Shown here: positions 54,487 through 63,445 of the stretch, piece after piece | Layout: each line of letters starts with the position of its first letter | Position numbering within the stretch: the stretch's first letter is position 1 | Assembly (NCBI RefSeq): GCF_020164495.1 | Contig: NZ_JAIQYZ010000002.1 | Coordinates: 124,001-188,000, forward strand | Direction of reading: 5' to 3' | DNA: 64,000 bases | From: Psychroflexus lacisalsi | Lineage (GTDB): Bacteria; Bacteroidota; Bacteroidia; Flavobacteriales; Flavobacteriaceae | Notes under the pieces: generated by a model | What the model was told of the DNA's origin: nothing | Seen by the model: only the letters and a program-made list of their open reading frames with translations | The model's database searches: none | Program-made: the position numbers and the translations under genes

Positions 54487-55206
54487 ATGTCCTTAATAAA
54501 AGATAAAACAGTTGCTGAGCTGGTCAGTGAAAATATAAATACAGCTCATGTTTTTAAAAAACACGGTATTGATTTTTGTTGCGGAGGAGGTATCAGCGTT
54601 GATAAAGCCTGCGAAAAAAATCAAGTTCAATTAGATGATTTACTAGAAGATCTTCAGAATCTGGAAAACAAAGGCAGAACCTATGATTATAAAAAGTGGG
54701 ACTTGCATTTTCTGGCTCAACATATTGAAAATGTTCATCACAGCTATGTAGAAGAAACTATCCCGATACTGATTCAATATACCAATAAAGTAGCAAAAGT
54801 TCACGGCAGCACCAATCCAGAATTGATCCAAGTGAGAGATTTATTTGTTGAAGTCGCTAATGAGTTAACTCCACATTTGAAAAAAGAAGAGCTGATATTA
54901 TTTCCTTTTATTGCTAAAATGGAACGCGCATTTAAAGATGCTAAGAAAGTAGAGCGACCTCATTTTGGAACGGTAGAAAACCCTATTGCGATGATGGAAG
55001 ACGAACATGAAGCCGCAGGAGATCTATTTAAGGAAATTGCTTCTTTAACTCATAACTATACCCTACCAGAACATGCCTGTAATACATATCGAGCTATGTT
55101 TCATAAACTAGAAGAATTTGAAAATGATTTACATTTACATATTCATTTAGAAAATAATATCCTTTTCCCAAAGGCTTTAGCTTTGGAAAAGGAAGTCCTT
55201 TCATAG
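54487..55206 (+). CDS. ric: Iron-sulfur cluster repair di-iron protein (RIC/YtfE/ScdA)
   Basis: The 239-residue protein has a DUF542 N-terminal domain (FKKHGIDFCCGGGISVDKAC, with the CCGGG motif) and a hemerythrin-like four-helix domain with HIENVHHSYVEETIP, LTPHLKKEELILFPFI, MMEDEHEAAGDLFKE and LHLHIHLENNILFPKAL. These supply the His/Glu ligands of the di-iron site. It repairs Fe-S clusters after nitric oxide or oxidative damage in the cytoplasm. It follows nosY by 79 bases that hold a Crp/Fnr-type promoter. The next gene begins 13 bases downstream. Confidence 0.93.
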   Translation: MSLIKDKTVAELVSENINTAHVFKKHGIDFCCGGGISVDKACEKNQVQLDDLLEDLQNLENKGRTYDYKKWDLHFLAQHIENVHHSYVEETIPILIQYTNKVAKVHGSTNPELIQVRDLFVEVANELTPHLKKEELILFPFIAKMERAFKDAKKVERPHFGTVENPIAMMEDEHEAAGDLFKEIASLTHNYTLPEHACNTYRAMFHKLEEFENDLHLHIHLENNILFPKALALEKEVLS

Positions 55207-55219
55207 TTTGTTTTGATTG

Positions 55220-56461
55220 ATGATGACCCTAAAACAGCACTTTATAAATAGTCTTTACTATTTTCTTATAACAGCTGTTTTAGGGTTTTTTTTGAGACTA
55301 GAATCTACAGCGTTCAGCTTTGATATCATAAGCAACTACAAATATGTGGTGCATGCGCACTCTCATATTGCGTTATTAGGTTGGGTCTACTTAGGTTTGA
55401 GTAGCTTTATTGTCCATTTTTTTATTAAAAAAACAAAAATTAGGCAATACTACATCAAGATATTCTGGGCCGCACAAGCCTGTTTAATCGGGATGCTTAT
55501 CGCTTTTCCTATTCAGGGTTATACTTTAGTTTCTATACTATTCTCCACCTTATTTCTAATTGTAAGCTATATATACTTCGGATTTATCATAAGGCATACG
55601 CCCTCAAAATTCAAATCTAGAAAATCATACCTTCTCATAAAACATGCTTTGTTTTACATGGTGCTATCATCGGTTGGGCCGTGGGCTCTTGGAGCTATCA
55701 TGACCACTTTAGGTAAAACCTCAGTATGGTATAAATTGGCTATTTATTTTTATCTGCATTTTCAGTACAACGCTTGGTTTGTACTGGCTATGATAGGGAT
55801 CTTGGTATTCATTTTGGAGAAGTATAAATTCAAAATTGAAACCAAATCCTTTTCTAAATTTGTTTACCTATTCCATATAGGAATTATCAGCACCTTCTTT
55901 TTGTCCACACTTTGGGCAACCTCACACTGGTCGGTCTATCTGCTAGGTAATTTAGGAAGTCTGTTTTTATGGATTGGCTTATTTTACTTATGGAAATCGA
56001 TTCAAAATCCGTTTAAGGCTTTTTATAGTTCATTGGCTAAACAATCTAAATTTATTCTGAAATTCCTCATATCCGGTTTCATCTTAAAGTTGATCATGCA
56101 AACTTTAAGCGGAATTTCTTTTTTTGCTGAAATGGCCACTGCTAACTTAGATGTGGTTATTGGTTATTTACATTGGTTTTTCTTAGGGGTTGTCAGTTTG
56201 TTTTTATTGTTTTTAGCTTCTCATTTGAAATGGATCAAGCTTTCAAATTTCAGCTTAAGCCTTTATCTTATTGCTTTTATAGCAACTGAATTTCTAATTT
56301 TCTACCGGGCTGGTATGGTCATTTACAGGTGGAGTTATTTGTCAAATTTGAATATTTATTTAGCAATGGCTTCATTTATATTTAGTGTCGCTATCATTAT
56401 AATTTTGATTCAAAGTTTTTTGATAAGGAAGAATCAAAATCAGATGATTAAAAAAAATTAA
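55220..56461 (+). CDS. Heme-copper oxidase subunit I-like membrane protein (NnrS/NorB-like)
   Basis: The 413-residue protein (ATG at 55220 or 55223; a TTG at 55217 is not needed) has about 12 TM helices. Early VVHAHSHIALLGWVYLGLSS has the His cluster of cbb3/NorB-type proteins, mid-protein FYLHFQYNAWFVLAMIG and late VIGYLHWFFLGVVSLFLLFL add further His ligands. The family is often linked to nitric oxide reduction or NO tolerance in Bacteroidetes. The exact member (NnrS or a cytochrome oxidase subunit I homologue) is not resolved. It forms an operon with ric. Confidence 0.7.
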   Translation: MMTLKQHFINSLYYFLITAVLGFFLRLESTAFSFDIISNYKYVVHAHSHIALLGWVYLGLSSFIVHFFIKKTKIRQYYIKIFWAAQACLIGMLIAFPIQGYTLVSILFSTLFLIVSYIYFGFIIRHTPSKFKSRKSYLLIKHALFYMVLSSVGPWALGAIMTTLGKTSVWYKLAIYFYLHFQYNAWFVLAMIGILVFILEKYKFKIETKSFSKFVYLFHIGIISTFFLSTLWATSHWSVYLLGNLGSLFLWIGLFYLWKSIQNPFKAFYSSLAKQSKFILKFLISGFILKLIMQTLSGISFFAEMATANLDVVIGYLHWFFLGVVSLFLLFLASHLKWIKLSNFSLSLYLIAFIATEFLIFYRAGMVIYRWSYLSNLNIYLAMASFIFSVAIIIILIQSFLIRKNQNQMIKKN

Positions 56462-56540
56462 GCTAAACGTTTACAGTTAAACGTGAATCTTTAATTTTTA
56501 AAAATGGACTTCTCTTCAATTGTCATTTTGATCTCGCTTA

Positions 56541-56840
56541 TCACTCATCCACTTTAAATACTTTCAACTTGCTTTTAGTCATCCTTAATTCTTCCTGTAA
56601 ATCATCAATTTGATGTAATAAATTATGGATCACGTCAATACCTTCAATATTGATATTGAGGTCATAATGAAACTGAATAGCTCGCTCAAGCGTTTTCAAT
56701 TGTTCATTTAAAATGTACTTTTTATCATCCACAACAATAATTTCAATAACACCGTATTCATTTAAAGCATTAATAAAAGAAAAGTTGATGTCGCAGTTCG
56801 AGCAGAAGTGTTCGACAAGTACTAACTTATTTGTTTCCAT
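56541..56840 (-). CDS. cbpM: CbpM-like chaperone modulator
   Basis: The 99-residue protein starts [20 protein letters not shown] and continues with a MerR-like HTH-type helix and the coiled end [21 protein letters not shown]. Length and pattern match CbpM, which binds and inhibits CbpA. Its start overlaps the end of cbpA by 14 bases (56827-56840), typical of this pair. Confidence 0.8.
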   Translation of the reverse strand: METNKLVLVEHFCSNCDINFSFINALNEYGVIEIIVVDDKKYILNEQLKTLERAIQFHYDLNINIEGIDVIHNLLHQIDDLQEELRMTKSKLKVFKVDE

Positions 56841-57747
56841 GAGATCTGATATTTTGTAATTCGATAATCAATTGCTTTTCTTTATCTGAAAGATTGGTTG
56901 GTAATTTCACATTGTAGGTTACAAACAAATCACCAAACTCATTCTCTTTTTTATAGACAGGAAAGCCTTTCCCTTTCAATTTGACTTTGGTACCAGATTG
57001 GGTTTCTGGTGCAATTTTAAGTTTGACTTTACCATCAAAAGTATCTATCAAAACTTCTCCACCCAATAGGGCAGTGTAAAGATCTACATCTGTTGTGGTA
57101 TACAAATGCTTTCCATCTCGTTTAAAGTCTGTATTGCTATTAATTGAAACGGTTATGTATAAATCTCCATTTGGACCGCCATTGATTCCGGGAGCACCAT
57201 GCCCGTTGATTTTTATAACCTGACCATCTTCAATCCCTGCAGGGAAAGTCAGGCGGATTTTTTTGCTATTGACGGTTAGGGTCTGCTTTTGAGTGGTATA
57301 AACATCCTTTAGGTTGAGTTCTAGTTGAGCATTCAGATCCTGACCTCTAAACTTGGTTTGTCTAGTTCTTCCTTGACTACTTTTACCCTGATCACCAAAC
57401 ATCGATTCAAAAAAGTCTGAAAAATCTCCTGAAAATTCTTGCTGATTTGAATATCCTCCAGCATTTTGATAAGCTTGCTGTTGCTGTCTTTGCTGCCGCT
57501 GAGCTTCTTTAAATTCATCGGCGTGTTTCCAATCCTTACCAAACTCATCGTACTTTTTCCTTTTCTCAGGATCACTGAGCACTTCGTGAGCCTCGCTGAC
57601 CTGTTTGAACTTGTTTTCCGCTTCTGGATTGTTAGGGTTTAAGTCTGGATGGTATTTTCGCGCCAGCTTGCGGTATGCAGCTTTTATCTCCTTTTGATTT
57701 GTCTTTTTATTAAGACCTAAAGTATTGTAATAATCAACAAATTCCAT
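56827..57747 (-). CDS. cbpA: DnaJ-class co-chaperone CbpA
   Basis: The 306-residue protein has an N-terminal J domain ([23 protein letters not shown] in [15 protein letters not shown] near 32-34), a Gln/Gly/Phe linker ([17 protein letters not shown]), and two C-terminal substrate-binding domains ([37 protein letters not shown]). No zinc-finger domain is present, as expected for CbpA rather than DnaJ. It stimulates DnaK and may bind DNA in stationary phase. Confidence 0.9.
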   Translation of the reverse strand: MEFVDYYNTLGLNKKTNQKEIKAAYRKLARKYHPDLNPNNPEAENKFKQVSEAHEVLSDPEKRKKYDEFGKDWKHADEFKEAQRQQRQQQQAYQNAGGYSNQQEFSGDFSDFFESMFGDQGKSSQGRTRQTKFRGQDLNAQLELNLKDVYTTQKQTLTVNSKKIRLTFPAGIEDGQVIKINGHGAPGINGGPNGDLYITVSINSNTDFKRDGKHLYTTTDVDLYTALLGGEVLIDTFDGKVKLKIAPETQSGTKVKLKGKGFPVYKKENEFGDLFVTYNVKLPTNLSDKEKQLIIELQNIRSHGNK

Positions 57748-58060
57748 AGTTTATAGTTGAGCTTAACCATTAATTACCTTTACTAAGGTATAGACTTTTT
57801 ATGAAAAAATCTGATATATATATATACACTTTAAAACTCGAAGGTGATTAAGATATGCTAAAGTTTAAATTGGATTAAGTTTGACTTTAAATGTTATCTG
57901 ATTCCTGAACAGATTGAACTAAGTCTACCAGGCTTATTATGGAATTTTTAGTTTTGAAAATTAAAATTTTTGATTCTAGTCCAGTATTTATGACATGACC
58001 TTAGTCATATATGAAAAGGACAAGTTTGCTTAACTTTGAATTATTCTGATAAAGATAATT
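57748..58060. other. Divergent gap of cbpA and the cupin gene
   Basis: The 313-base gap holds the cbpA promoter region, not resolved, next to an AT dinucleotide run (57811-57825), and the operator and -7 element of the cupin gene at 57995-58038. No gene is seen. Confidence 0.6.
57995..58038 (+). promoter_or_regulatory. Crp/Fnr-type operator and promoter of the cupin gene
   Basis: Operator atgaccttagtcat (57995-58008), perfect dyad ATGAC-N4-GTCAT, centre 58001.5. The -7 element TAACTTTG is at 58031-58038, starting 29.5 bases from the centre. The ATG lies 30 bases after the start of the -7 element. Confidence 0.8.
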
Positions 58061-58402
58061 ATGAAAAATGCCTCTTTGACTCAAAACCTAAAATTCAATA
58101 AGGATAAGCCACTTATCACTATTCTATTCGAAACCGATTTTACTAAGGAAATCAGAATTGCCTTGCACCAAGGCACAACGATGAAAGAACACAAAACATC
58201 TTTTCCTATTGTTATAGAAATTCATGATGGCGAAATAGATTTCGGCGTTAGTGGAGAGATTAAGAATATGACAAAAGGAGACCTCATCGCCTTGGAAGCT
58301 AATGTGCCTCACGACTTGTTAGCCAAAAAAAACACCATTGTTCGACTAACGTTAACCAAGCAGGATAAATCTGAACGGGTTCAGGATGTTGTCAATCAAT
58401 AA
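58061..58402 (+). CDS. Small cupin protein
   Basis: The 113-residue single-domain cupin shows LHQGTTMKEHKTSFPIVIEI (metal-type His with Glu two residues before) and KGDLIALEANVPHDLLAKKN. It would be a cytosolic metal-binding or sensory protein. The substrate is unknown. The Crp/Fnr-type promoter upstream links it to the nitric oxide and copper genes. It is convergent with the hemerythrin gene and separated by a weak hairpin at 58426-58447. Confidence 0.8.
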   Translation: MKNASLTQNLKFNKDKPLITILFETDFTKEIRIALHQGTTMKEHKTSFPIVIEIHDGEIDFGVSGEIKNMTKGDLIALEANVPHDLLAKKNTIVRLTLTKQDKSERVQDVVNQ

Positions 58403-58452
58403 GAGTATAAGCCATAAAAGCTTATGAAGTCCTTTAGGTCTTCAAAAAACAA

Positions 58453-58914
58453 TCACTTCCAAAACTTGTCAGGCCAAACTTCACATGCTTTTTGTGAATC
58501 GTGAATGTCTTGAAATTCTGCGAGCTGTTTTTCATTCATTTGCTCTTGAATCAAATTAAACAACTCCCGCTCTTCCAAACGGATATGCTTTTGAAGTAAC
58601 TCATAAATAGCTTTGATATCCTCATAAGATTTAGATTCTACTTCAAATAAAGATTTCAATTCCCGGTGTTGTTGTTTTACTTTTTGAACGAGAAGCTGCT
58701 CATTACCAAACTTTGGGAATAAATACTTTTCTTCCATTTCAAAATGCGGAATCAAATGATGTTTCCAAAACCAGGTAGCATAAGCTTCCATGCTTTTTAG
58801 ATTAGCTTTTTTCGCCACTCCCTTTTGTAAACGCAAGGCAAAAATAAGCCCGTCATGATGTTCTCTACTCAAGTTTTTTAAGGCATCATGACGTTTAATT
58901 GGTGAATTATTCAT
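58453..58914 (-). CDS. Hemerythrin-domain protein
   Basis: The 153-residue protein has the His/Glu ligands of a di-iron or heme-free hemerythrin: LSREHHDGLIFALRLQKG, FWKHHLIPHFEMEEKYLFP, KQQHRELKSLFE and LLQKHIRLEERELFNLI. It may bind oxygen or NO or sense iron. It follows the hemoglobin gene by 30 bases in the same operon. Confidence 0.87.
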   Translation of the reverse strand: MNNSPIKRHDALKNLSREHHDGLIFALRLQKGVAKKANLKSMEAYATWFWKHHLIPHFEMEEKYLFPKFGNEQLLVQKVKQQHRELKSLFEVESKSYEDIKAIYELLQKHIRLEERELFNLIQEQMNEKQLAEFQDIHDSQKACEVWPDKFWK

Positions 58915-58944
58915 GTTCCAAAATAACTAAAAATAAGTGAGATG

Positions 58945-59343
58945 CTAATCTGAAGCATCTTTCTTTCTATCCATGTACATGGTCATAAATAGGTGTGAAG
59001 CCATATTTCTGGCGTTATTTTTCGCACGGTTAGCCAGATCGCCCTCGAAATGCTCGTCTATAGTGGCAAACCATAGATTTAACCAGATACCAAAATGCTT
59101 TTGTTCAATACTTTCATTAAAGTGTTTGTCAACATTTTGATGTGCCAATTTGGGATTCCCTTTATAATTTCGTTTAAAAAACAAATTCGTCTCCCAGAAA
59201 TCAGTTAATTTTTCAAGATGTTCATCCCAATCTAAAATCATTTCATTAAAAAAATGTCCTATGTCTTTATTCTGACGAATTTTTTCGTAAAAATGATGCA
59301 CTAATTTGGAGACATCTTCTCTTGTTTTTAAGTCGTGACTCAT
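58945..59343 (-). CDS. Group III truncated hemoglobin
   Basis: The 132-residue protein shows FYEKIRQNKDIGHFFNEMI, then DWDEHLEKLTDFWETNLFFK, HQNVDKHFNESIEQKHFGIWLNLW, with the proximal His region of group III globins. It binds heme and probably detoxifies NO. It is translationally coupled to the upstream gene: the stop and start overlap (TAATG). Confidence 0.9.
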   Translation of the reverse strand: MSHDLKTREDVSKLVHHFYEKIRQNKDIGHFFNEMILDWDEHLEKLTDFWETNLFFKRNYKGNPKLAHQNVDKHFNESIEQKHFGIWLNLWFATIDEHFEGDLANRAKNNARNMASHLFMTMYMDRKKDASD

Positions 59344-59627
59344 TAGAAAAAGGTATAATAAGCAATTGTAAATACACTTGATAAAACGCTAATCACCTGA
59401 AGCAGAAAGGCCATCTTTGGTTTAAAACCAACTAAAACAGCTGCATTATAAACCATGCAGATAATTACAATCCAGCCTAGGTGAACAACATGAAATACTG
59501 TATTTCCATCAGCTAGAATCATCATTGCAGCAATAGAACCCAAGCAACTAGAAGCAATAATCCCCAATACAGAATTAGCCATGTAATACTTTTCAAAATC
59601 ATCTGATAAACTCTTAATTAGATTCAT
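59343..59627 (-). CDS. Small membrane protein of the hemoglobin operon
   Basis: The start at 59627 (MNLIKSLSDDFEKYYMANSV) is chosen because an earlier ATG at 59651 lies within the -7 element. The protein has 94 residues and three predicted TM segments (about 17-35, 45-66 and 73-91). No family was recognised with certainty. It leads the operon with the hemoglobin and hemerythrin genes. Confidence 0.65.
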   Translation of the reverse strand: MNLIKSLSDDFEKYYMANSVLGIIASSCLGSIAAMMILADGNTVFHVVHLGWIVIICMVYNAAVLVGFKPKMAFLLQVISVLSSVFTIAYYTFF

Positions 59628-59648
59628 AATTTGTAGTTTTAAATTACT

Positions 59649-59692
59649 CAAAACTACAAGTATGTCTCACCACTGTTTATGATTTGAATCAA
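59649..59692 (-). promoter_or_regulatory. Crp/Fnr-type operator and promoter of the hemoglobin operon
   Basis: On the minus strand ttgattcaaatcat (rc at 59679-59692), TTGAT-N4-ATCAT, is almost the FNR consensus; centre 59685.5. TAGTTTTG (rc 59649-59656) starts 29.5 bases downstream. The operator is 13/14 identical to the ric operator. Confidence 0.8.
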
Positions 59693-59714
59693 TTGAAAAC
59701 TATTGGAATTCGTC

Positions 59715-60311
59715 TTACCTAAAAATCTTACGTTTTTTTATTTCAATGTCACCTTTTTTCTCCAAAGCTTTACAAGCTCTTATTACCGTTTCTACGCGTA
59801 AACCAGTAAGATCTGCAATCTGTTGACGCGTGAGATCCACTTCCAGAATCTCATGAGTCTCCATCTTTTGAATATGCTTTTTGGTATAGTCCAGCAACCT
59901 GATGATGCGATGTTCAGGATCCTGAGATGAAATTTCTGAAGCCATAATTGCTTTGTAGTAAAGTCGCGAGGCCAGTACTTCAGAAATATTAAAATGTGCT
60001 TCAGGGTGTTTATTTAACAAATCAAAAAAAACATCTTTAGGCAACCGAAAAACCTCTACATCTGTAATAGTTTCTGCTCCTGCTGGATAGTTTACGTCTG
60101 CAAATAAGGGCGGTTCACCAAAGCTTTGATCTGAATAAAAAATCCCTTGAATAAACTCTTTACCATCCCTATTAAAGTTATTCATCTTTACTTCACCCGT
60201 TTTGATTTGATAATAATACTGAGCTTTACTTCCGTATTCGAAAATAACGTTGCCTCTTTCAATTTCGAGAATTTCTGCATTAAATTGAATCAATAATTTG
60301 GGATCTATCAT
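59715..60311 (-). CDS. Crp/Fnr-family transcriptional regulator
   Basis: The 198-residue protein has an N-terminal cyclic-nucleotide-binding-like barrel (VIFEYGSKAQYYYQIKTGEV, then FGEPPLFADVNYPAGAETI) and a C-terminal HTH with DLTRQQIADLTGLRVETVIR, then ACKALEKKGDIEIKKRKI. The recognition helix R-V-E-T-V-x-R fits proteins that read a TGA half-site. No Fe-S-ligand Cys cluster is present, so it is not an FNR-type oxygen sensor; a heme or NO-responsive DNR-like role is possible. Four adjacent operators fit it. Confidence 0.9.
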   Translation of the reverse strand: MIDPKLLIQFNAEILEIERGNVIFEYGSKAQYYYQIKTGEVKMNNFNRDGKEFIQGIFYSDQSFGEPPLFADVNYPAGAETITDVEVFRLPKDVFFDLLNKHPEAHFNISEVLASRLYYKAIMASEISSQDPEHRIIRLLDYTKKHIQKMETHEILEVDLTRQQIADLTGLRVETVIRACKALEKKGDIEIKKRKIFR

Positions 60312-60396
60312 GAAACTATTTTATAAGCTTAAAGATGTGGATTTTAAAAAAATTAAATGTCTCACAAACAGAATTTTTTAAAATTATATTTGGGAA

Positions 60397-60441
60397 TGTG
60401 ATTAAAATCACACAACAAAATAAAGGTTCTACTTATTTTTG
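60397..60441 (+). promoter_or_regulatory. Crp/Fnr-type operator and promoter of the copper receptor operon
   Basis: Perfect 16-bp palindrome tgtgattaaaatcaca (60397-60412), equal to the E. coli CRP consensus TGTGA-N6-TCACA; centre 60404.5. The -7 element tatttttg starts at 60434, again 29.5 bases from the centre. The palindrome may also serve the divergent regulator gene. Confidence 0.85.
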
Positions 60442-60445
60442 CGTT

Positions 60446-60829
60446 GTGCAAAACTGGAAGTTACATATTGCTTTATTCTTAAGCCTCACTGTGCTTTTAT
60501 TCACCATTAAGTCGGCCTTTTGGCTATCTTACTATATGGTATTTACCGAAAATTTTATAGAAAATTACTGTGAAAATACAGATCAGCCTGAGCTGGAGTG
60601 CGACGGTAAATGTTTTCTAAGCGATATGCTTGATAAAAAAGATAAGGATGCTCCAAAAAACACTTCTATTTTTCTGGAAACCGAGCTGGTTTTCACAACC
60701 TCTATTTATGATATAGCTCTTGAATTGCAGGAACCTACATTTACGAGTCAACATTCTTTTTTTTACATATCACACTACAATCCTTTCTACTTAGAAAGCA
60801 GTTTCAAACCTCCCGCCCTTTCTGTTTAA
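60446..60829 (+). CDS. Cys-containing membrane protein upstream of the copper receptor
   Basis: The annotated-looking ATG at 60335 lies upstream of the operator and -7 element, so a GTG at 60446 (giving (M)QNWKLHIALFLSLTVLL) or at 60491 is preferred. The protein has one TM helix (about residues 8-29) and an outward Cys motif YCENTDQPELECDGKCFLSD (C-x9-C-x3-C). Small proteins of this kind sit before TonB receptors in Bacteroidetes. A metal-handling function is inferred only from the cysteines and the neighbour. It ends 45 bases before the receptor gene. Confidence 0.6.
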   Translation: MQNWKLHIALFLSLTVLLFTIKSAFWLSYYMVFTENFIENYCENTDQPELECDGKCFLSDMLDKKDKDAPKNTSIFLETELVFTTSIYDIALELQEPTFTSQHSFFYISHYNPFYLESSFKPPALSV

Positions 60830-60874
60830 CACCAGTATTTTAAAACACATTTGTTAAACTAGAACTGCTTAAAC

Positions 60875-63172
60875 ATGAAATTTATTTTAAGCGCAGTACT
60901 CTATACGTTTAGTTTTATGACGCTTTTAGCGCAAACTAAATCTATAGAAGTAAAAGACGCACAAACCCAAGAAACTCTTACTGGCGTATACGCCATCAAT
61001 CAAAATAACAAAAAAGACTATCGCCTTACCGAAAATAACTTATTGAAGTTAGACTTAGGGGAAGTCTACCTTATAAGTCACATAGGGTATAGCCCTTTAT
61101 TACTAAAGATTGAAACGACTACTCCAGCAATCATAACCCTAGAAGCTTTAGAAACTAAGCTGGGAGAGGTATTGGTAACTGGACGAATTTTTCAAGACCC
61201 GGTTATGAACACTATTACTCCAGACTTGACTGAACGTGTGACGCAACCTAAAAACGTAGCTGACTTATTCAGGGATATTAATGGGTTTGGTCTCATCAAA
61301 AGAGGAAATTACGCCATCGACCCCTCCTTTAGAGCTGCACAATATGAGCAACTCAATATTCAGTATGACGGCGGAACTAAAGTGATGCATGCCTGCCCTA
61401 ACCGGATGGATCCCATTACCACGCACGTCATGCCTGAAGATATTTCAAAAATTGAAGTGGTTCGGGGCCCTTACACTATGCGCTATGGTGCCACGTTTGG
61501 CGGTCTTATCAATATGGTGTCCAAGCGACCAGAAGTAGGTAATTATGGGTTATCAGGGAGTGCGTCCACAGGTTATGAAACCAACGGAAACTCGTTGGTC
61601 AACATGGTTCGACTGCAATATGCAGAAGAGAAATTTGATGTGGTGGGCATGTATGGCTACAGAGATTTTGGAAATTATGATGATGGAGCTGGACGTGAAA
61701 TCCCATCCTCCTTTAGAAGTATCGATTATAGCCTCCGCATGGGTTATAATTTCACTAGCCTAGAGCGATTACAATTGCATTGGAGGCAATCTTTTGGCAG
61801 AGATGTGCTTCACGCGTCCTTACCAATGGATTCAGACTTTGATGATTCTTCTATGTTATCTCTGGATTATTTCAAAAAGAGACCAGGAAAGACACTTCAA
61901 AACATAAAAGCCAAAGCTTATTATTCTTACGTAGATCATCTGATGAGCAATAGCAGAAGAAGCAATTTTGCAGTTGCAGAGGCAGTAGCTCCTGTAGAGG
62001 CCACCACAGCTGGAGGTCGATTTGAACTGGAGTGGAAACTCGATGAGTTCTGGACGCTCTTTACCGGGACAGATGCCCTTTTAATTAGTAGAGATGGGCA
62101 AAGAAACCGGCTGGTCAAACAAAACATGATGGGCATGCCGCTAGATCCGCCGCTGGCATTTACAGATAAGATCTGGCAAGATTCATTTATAAACAATTAT
62201 GGTTTCTTTGCAGAATCACGGTATAGACTCAATTCCTCAACAGTACTCAATGCTGGTGTTCGCTATGATTTGGTCAACTCCGATATTCAAGATCCTGAAG
62301 CAGATTTTCAGGCTTACTACCCTGGATTAGGAAACAGAACTGAGCATAATTTTAGTGCTACCGCATCGCTTAAGAAACTGCTGGATCCAAATAATCAATT
62401 GGAATTTGCCTTTGGCCGTGGGGTACGATCTGCCAACATGATCGAACGGTTCATCAATCATTTTCAGGTAGGTCAGGATTCATTTGAATACATTGGTAAT
62501 CCCAATCTGGATGCTGAAGTCAATAATCAATTTGAAGTCGCTTATACGGGCAAGAAGATATTAGATGGTGCCATCAATAGGTTAGACTGGGGCGCCTCCG
62601 TGTATTTTTCTCATTTTGAAAATTACATCGTGGCCATCATAGACTCTACCAAAACCAGGAAGTTTATGCCTGCACAAGAACCACAAAATCCCAAGGTATT
62701 TAGAAATCTTGAAGATGCTTACAAAACAGGGTTTGAAGCTAACTTAAGCGTAGCATTTTTGGACAATTTTCAATTGGATGCAGAGACTGCTTATGTGTAT
62801 GCCAGAAATGAAGATTTGAGTGAGTCTTTACCGCTCACTCCACCATTGCGAACCAGGTTGAGTTTGCAGTACAACAAAGATAAATTTTGGGCTGCAACAG
62901 ATGTAAGGTTGGTGAGCCGGCAAGATGAGCTAGCCACATCCTTTGGTGAAAACCAAGCGACTCCTGGTTACGAATTGATAGACTTCCGTTTGGGCTATGA
63001 ACTATTTCCAGGCTTGGATTTGGGTGCAGCGGTTCTCAATGCATTTGATCAGCAGTATTACGATCACCTTAATTTTGCTTTCAGAAATCAAGCCGATGCT
63101 GGCTTGAGTGGTCTGGAACGCTTAACAGATCCGGGGCAGAATTTTACAGTATTTGTTAAGTATGCGTTTTAA
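60875..63172 (+). CDS. TonB-dependent copper receptor (OprC/NosA-like)
   Basis: The 765-residue outer-membrane receptor has a signal peptide (LSAVLYTFSFMTLLAQ), a carboxypeptidase-like N-terminal domain (about 20-95), a plug domain with DISKIEVVRGPYTMRYGATF, and a beta-barrel ending in VKYAF. The plug contains MHACPNRMDPITTHVMPEDI: a Cys-x3-Met pair and a His-x-Met pair. Pseudomonas OprC binds copper with CxxxM and HxM motifs, and NosA-type receptors share the RMDP text. It probably imports copper for NosZ and other enzymes. TonB at 41621 could energise it. Confidence 0.85.
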   Translation: MKFILSAVLYTFSFMTLLAQTKSIEVKDAQTQETLTGVYAINQNNKKDYRLTENNLLKLDLGEVYLISHIGYSPLLLKIETTTPAIITLEALETKLGEVLVTGRIFQDPVMNTITPDLTERVTQPKNVADLFRDINGFGLIKRGNYAIDPSFRAAQYEQLNIQYDGGTKVMHACPNRMDPITTHVMPEDISKIEVVRGPYTMRYGATFGGLINMVSKRPEVGNYGLSGSASTGYETNGNSLVNMVRLQYAEEKFDVVGMYGYRDFGNYDDGAGREIPSSFRSIDYSLRMGYNFTSLERLQLHWRQSFGRDVLHASLPMDSDFDDSSMLSLDYFKKRPGKTLQNIKAKAYYSYVDHLMSNSRRSNFAVAEAVAPVEATTAGGRFELEWKLDEFWTLFTGTDALLISRDGQRNRLVKQNMMGMPLDPPLAFTDKIWQDSFINNYGFFAESRYRLNSSTVLNAGVRYDLVNSDIQDPEADFQAYYPGLGNRTEHNFSATASLKKLLDPNNQLEFAFGRGVRSANMIERFINHFQVGQDSFEYIGNPNLDAEVNNQFEVAYTGKKILDGAINRLDWGASVYFSHFENYIVAIIDSTKTRKFMPAQEPQNPKVFRNLEDAYKTGFEANLSVAFLDNFQLDAETAYVYARNEDLSESLPLTPPLRTRLSLQYNKDKFWAATDVRLVSRQDELATSFGENQATPGYELIDFRLGYELFPGLDLGAAVLNAFDQQYYDHLNFAFRNQADAGLSGLERLTDPGQNFTVFVKYAF

Positions 63173-63182
63173 CTATTTGGAC

Positions 63183-63310
63183 GTTTTACGGGCTGTCCGT
63201 TGCAAGTCCGCAGTATAATAGCCAGAAATTTCTAGCAATGGCAGTAGCTTCCTTAAGGTCGCTCTGCCACTGCTTTTTTCAAGGCTATTATCCTTTACGG
63301 GCTATCCACT
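63183..63310 (+). repeat. Structured intergenic element after the receptor gene
   Basis: Two similar pieces, ttttacgggctgtccgttgc (63184 on) and ctttacgggctatccactac (63292 on), flank a long imperfect hairpin. The outer stem is ataatagcc / ggctattat (63215-63223 and 63283-63291), and the inner stems are gcagt / actgc and cctt / aagg. The piece cgggctatccac resembles the reverse complement of the 44336-44560 element (cgggctttccattcc). Possible terminator, repeat or RNA. Confidence 0.5.
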
Positions 63311-63445
63311 ACCATCCCGAACGCAAAAAAATCTGATTAGTAAAAATGAGCTTAATAGTAAACCTAACGTAGAAGTTGCTAATCTAAAAGTTAATAAACA
63401 TAACTAAATTCATTATCTTAACAATTAAATAAAAATCGAACAATT

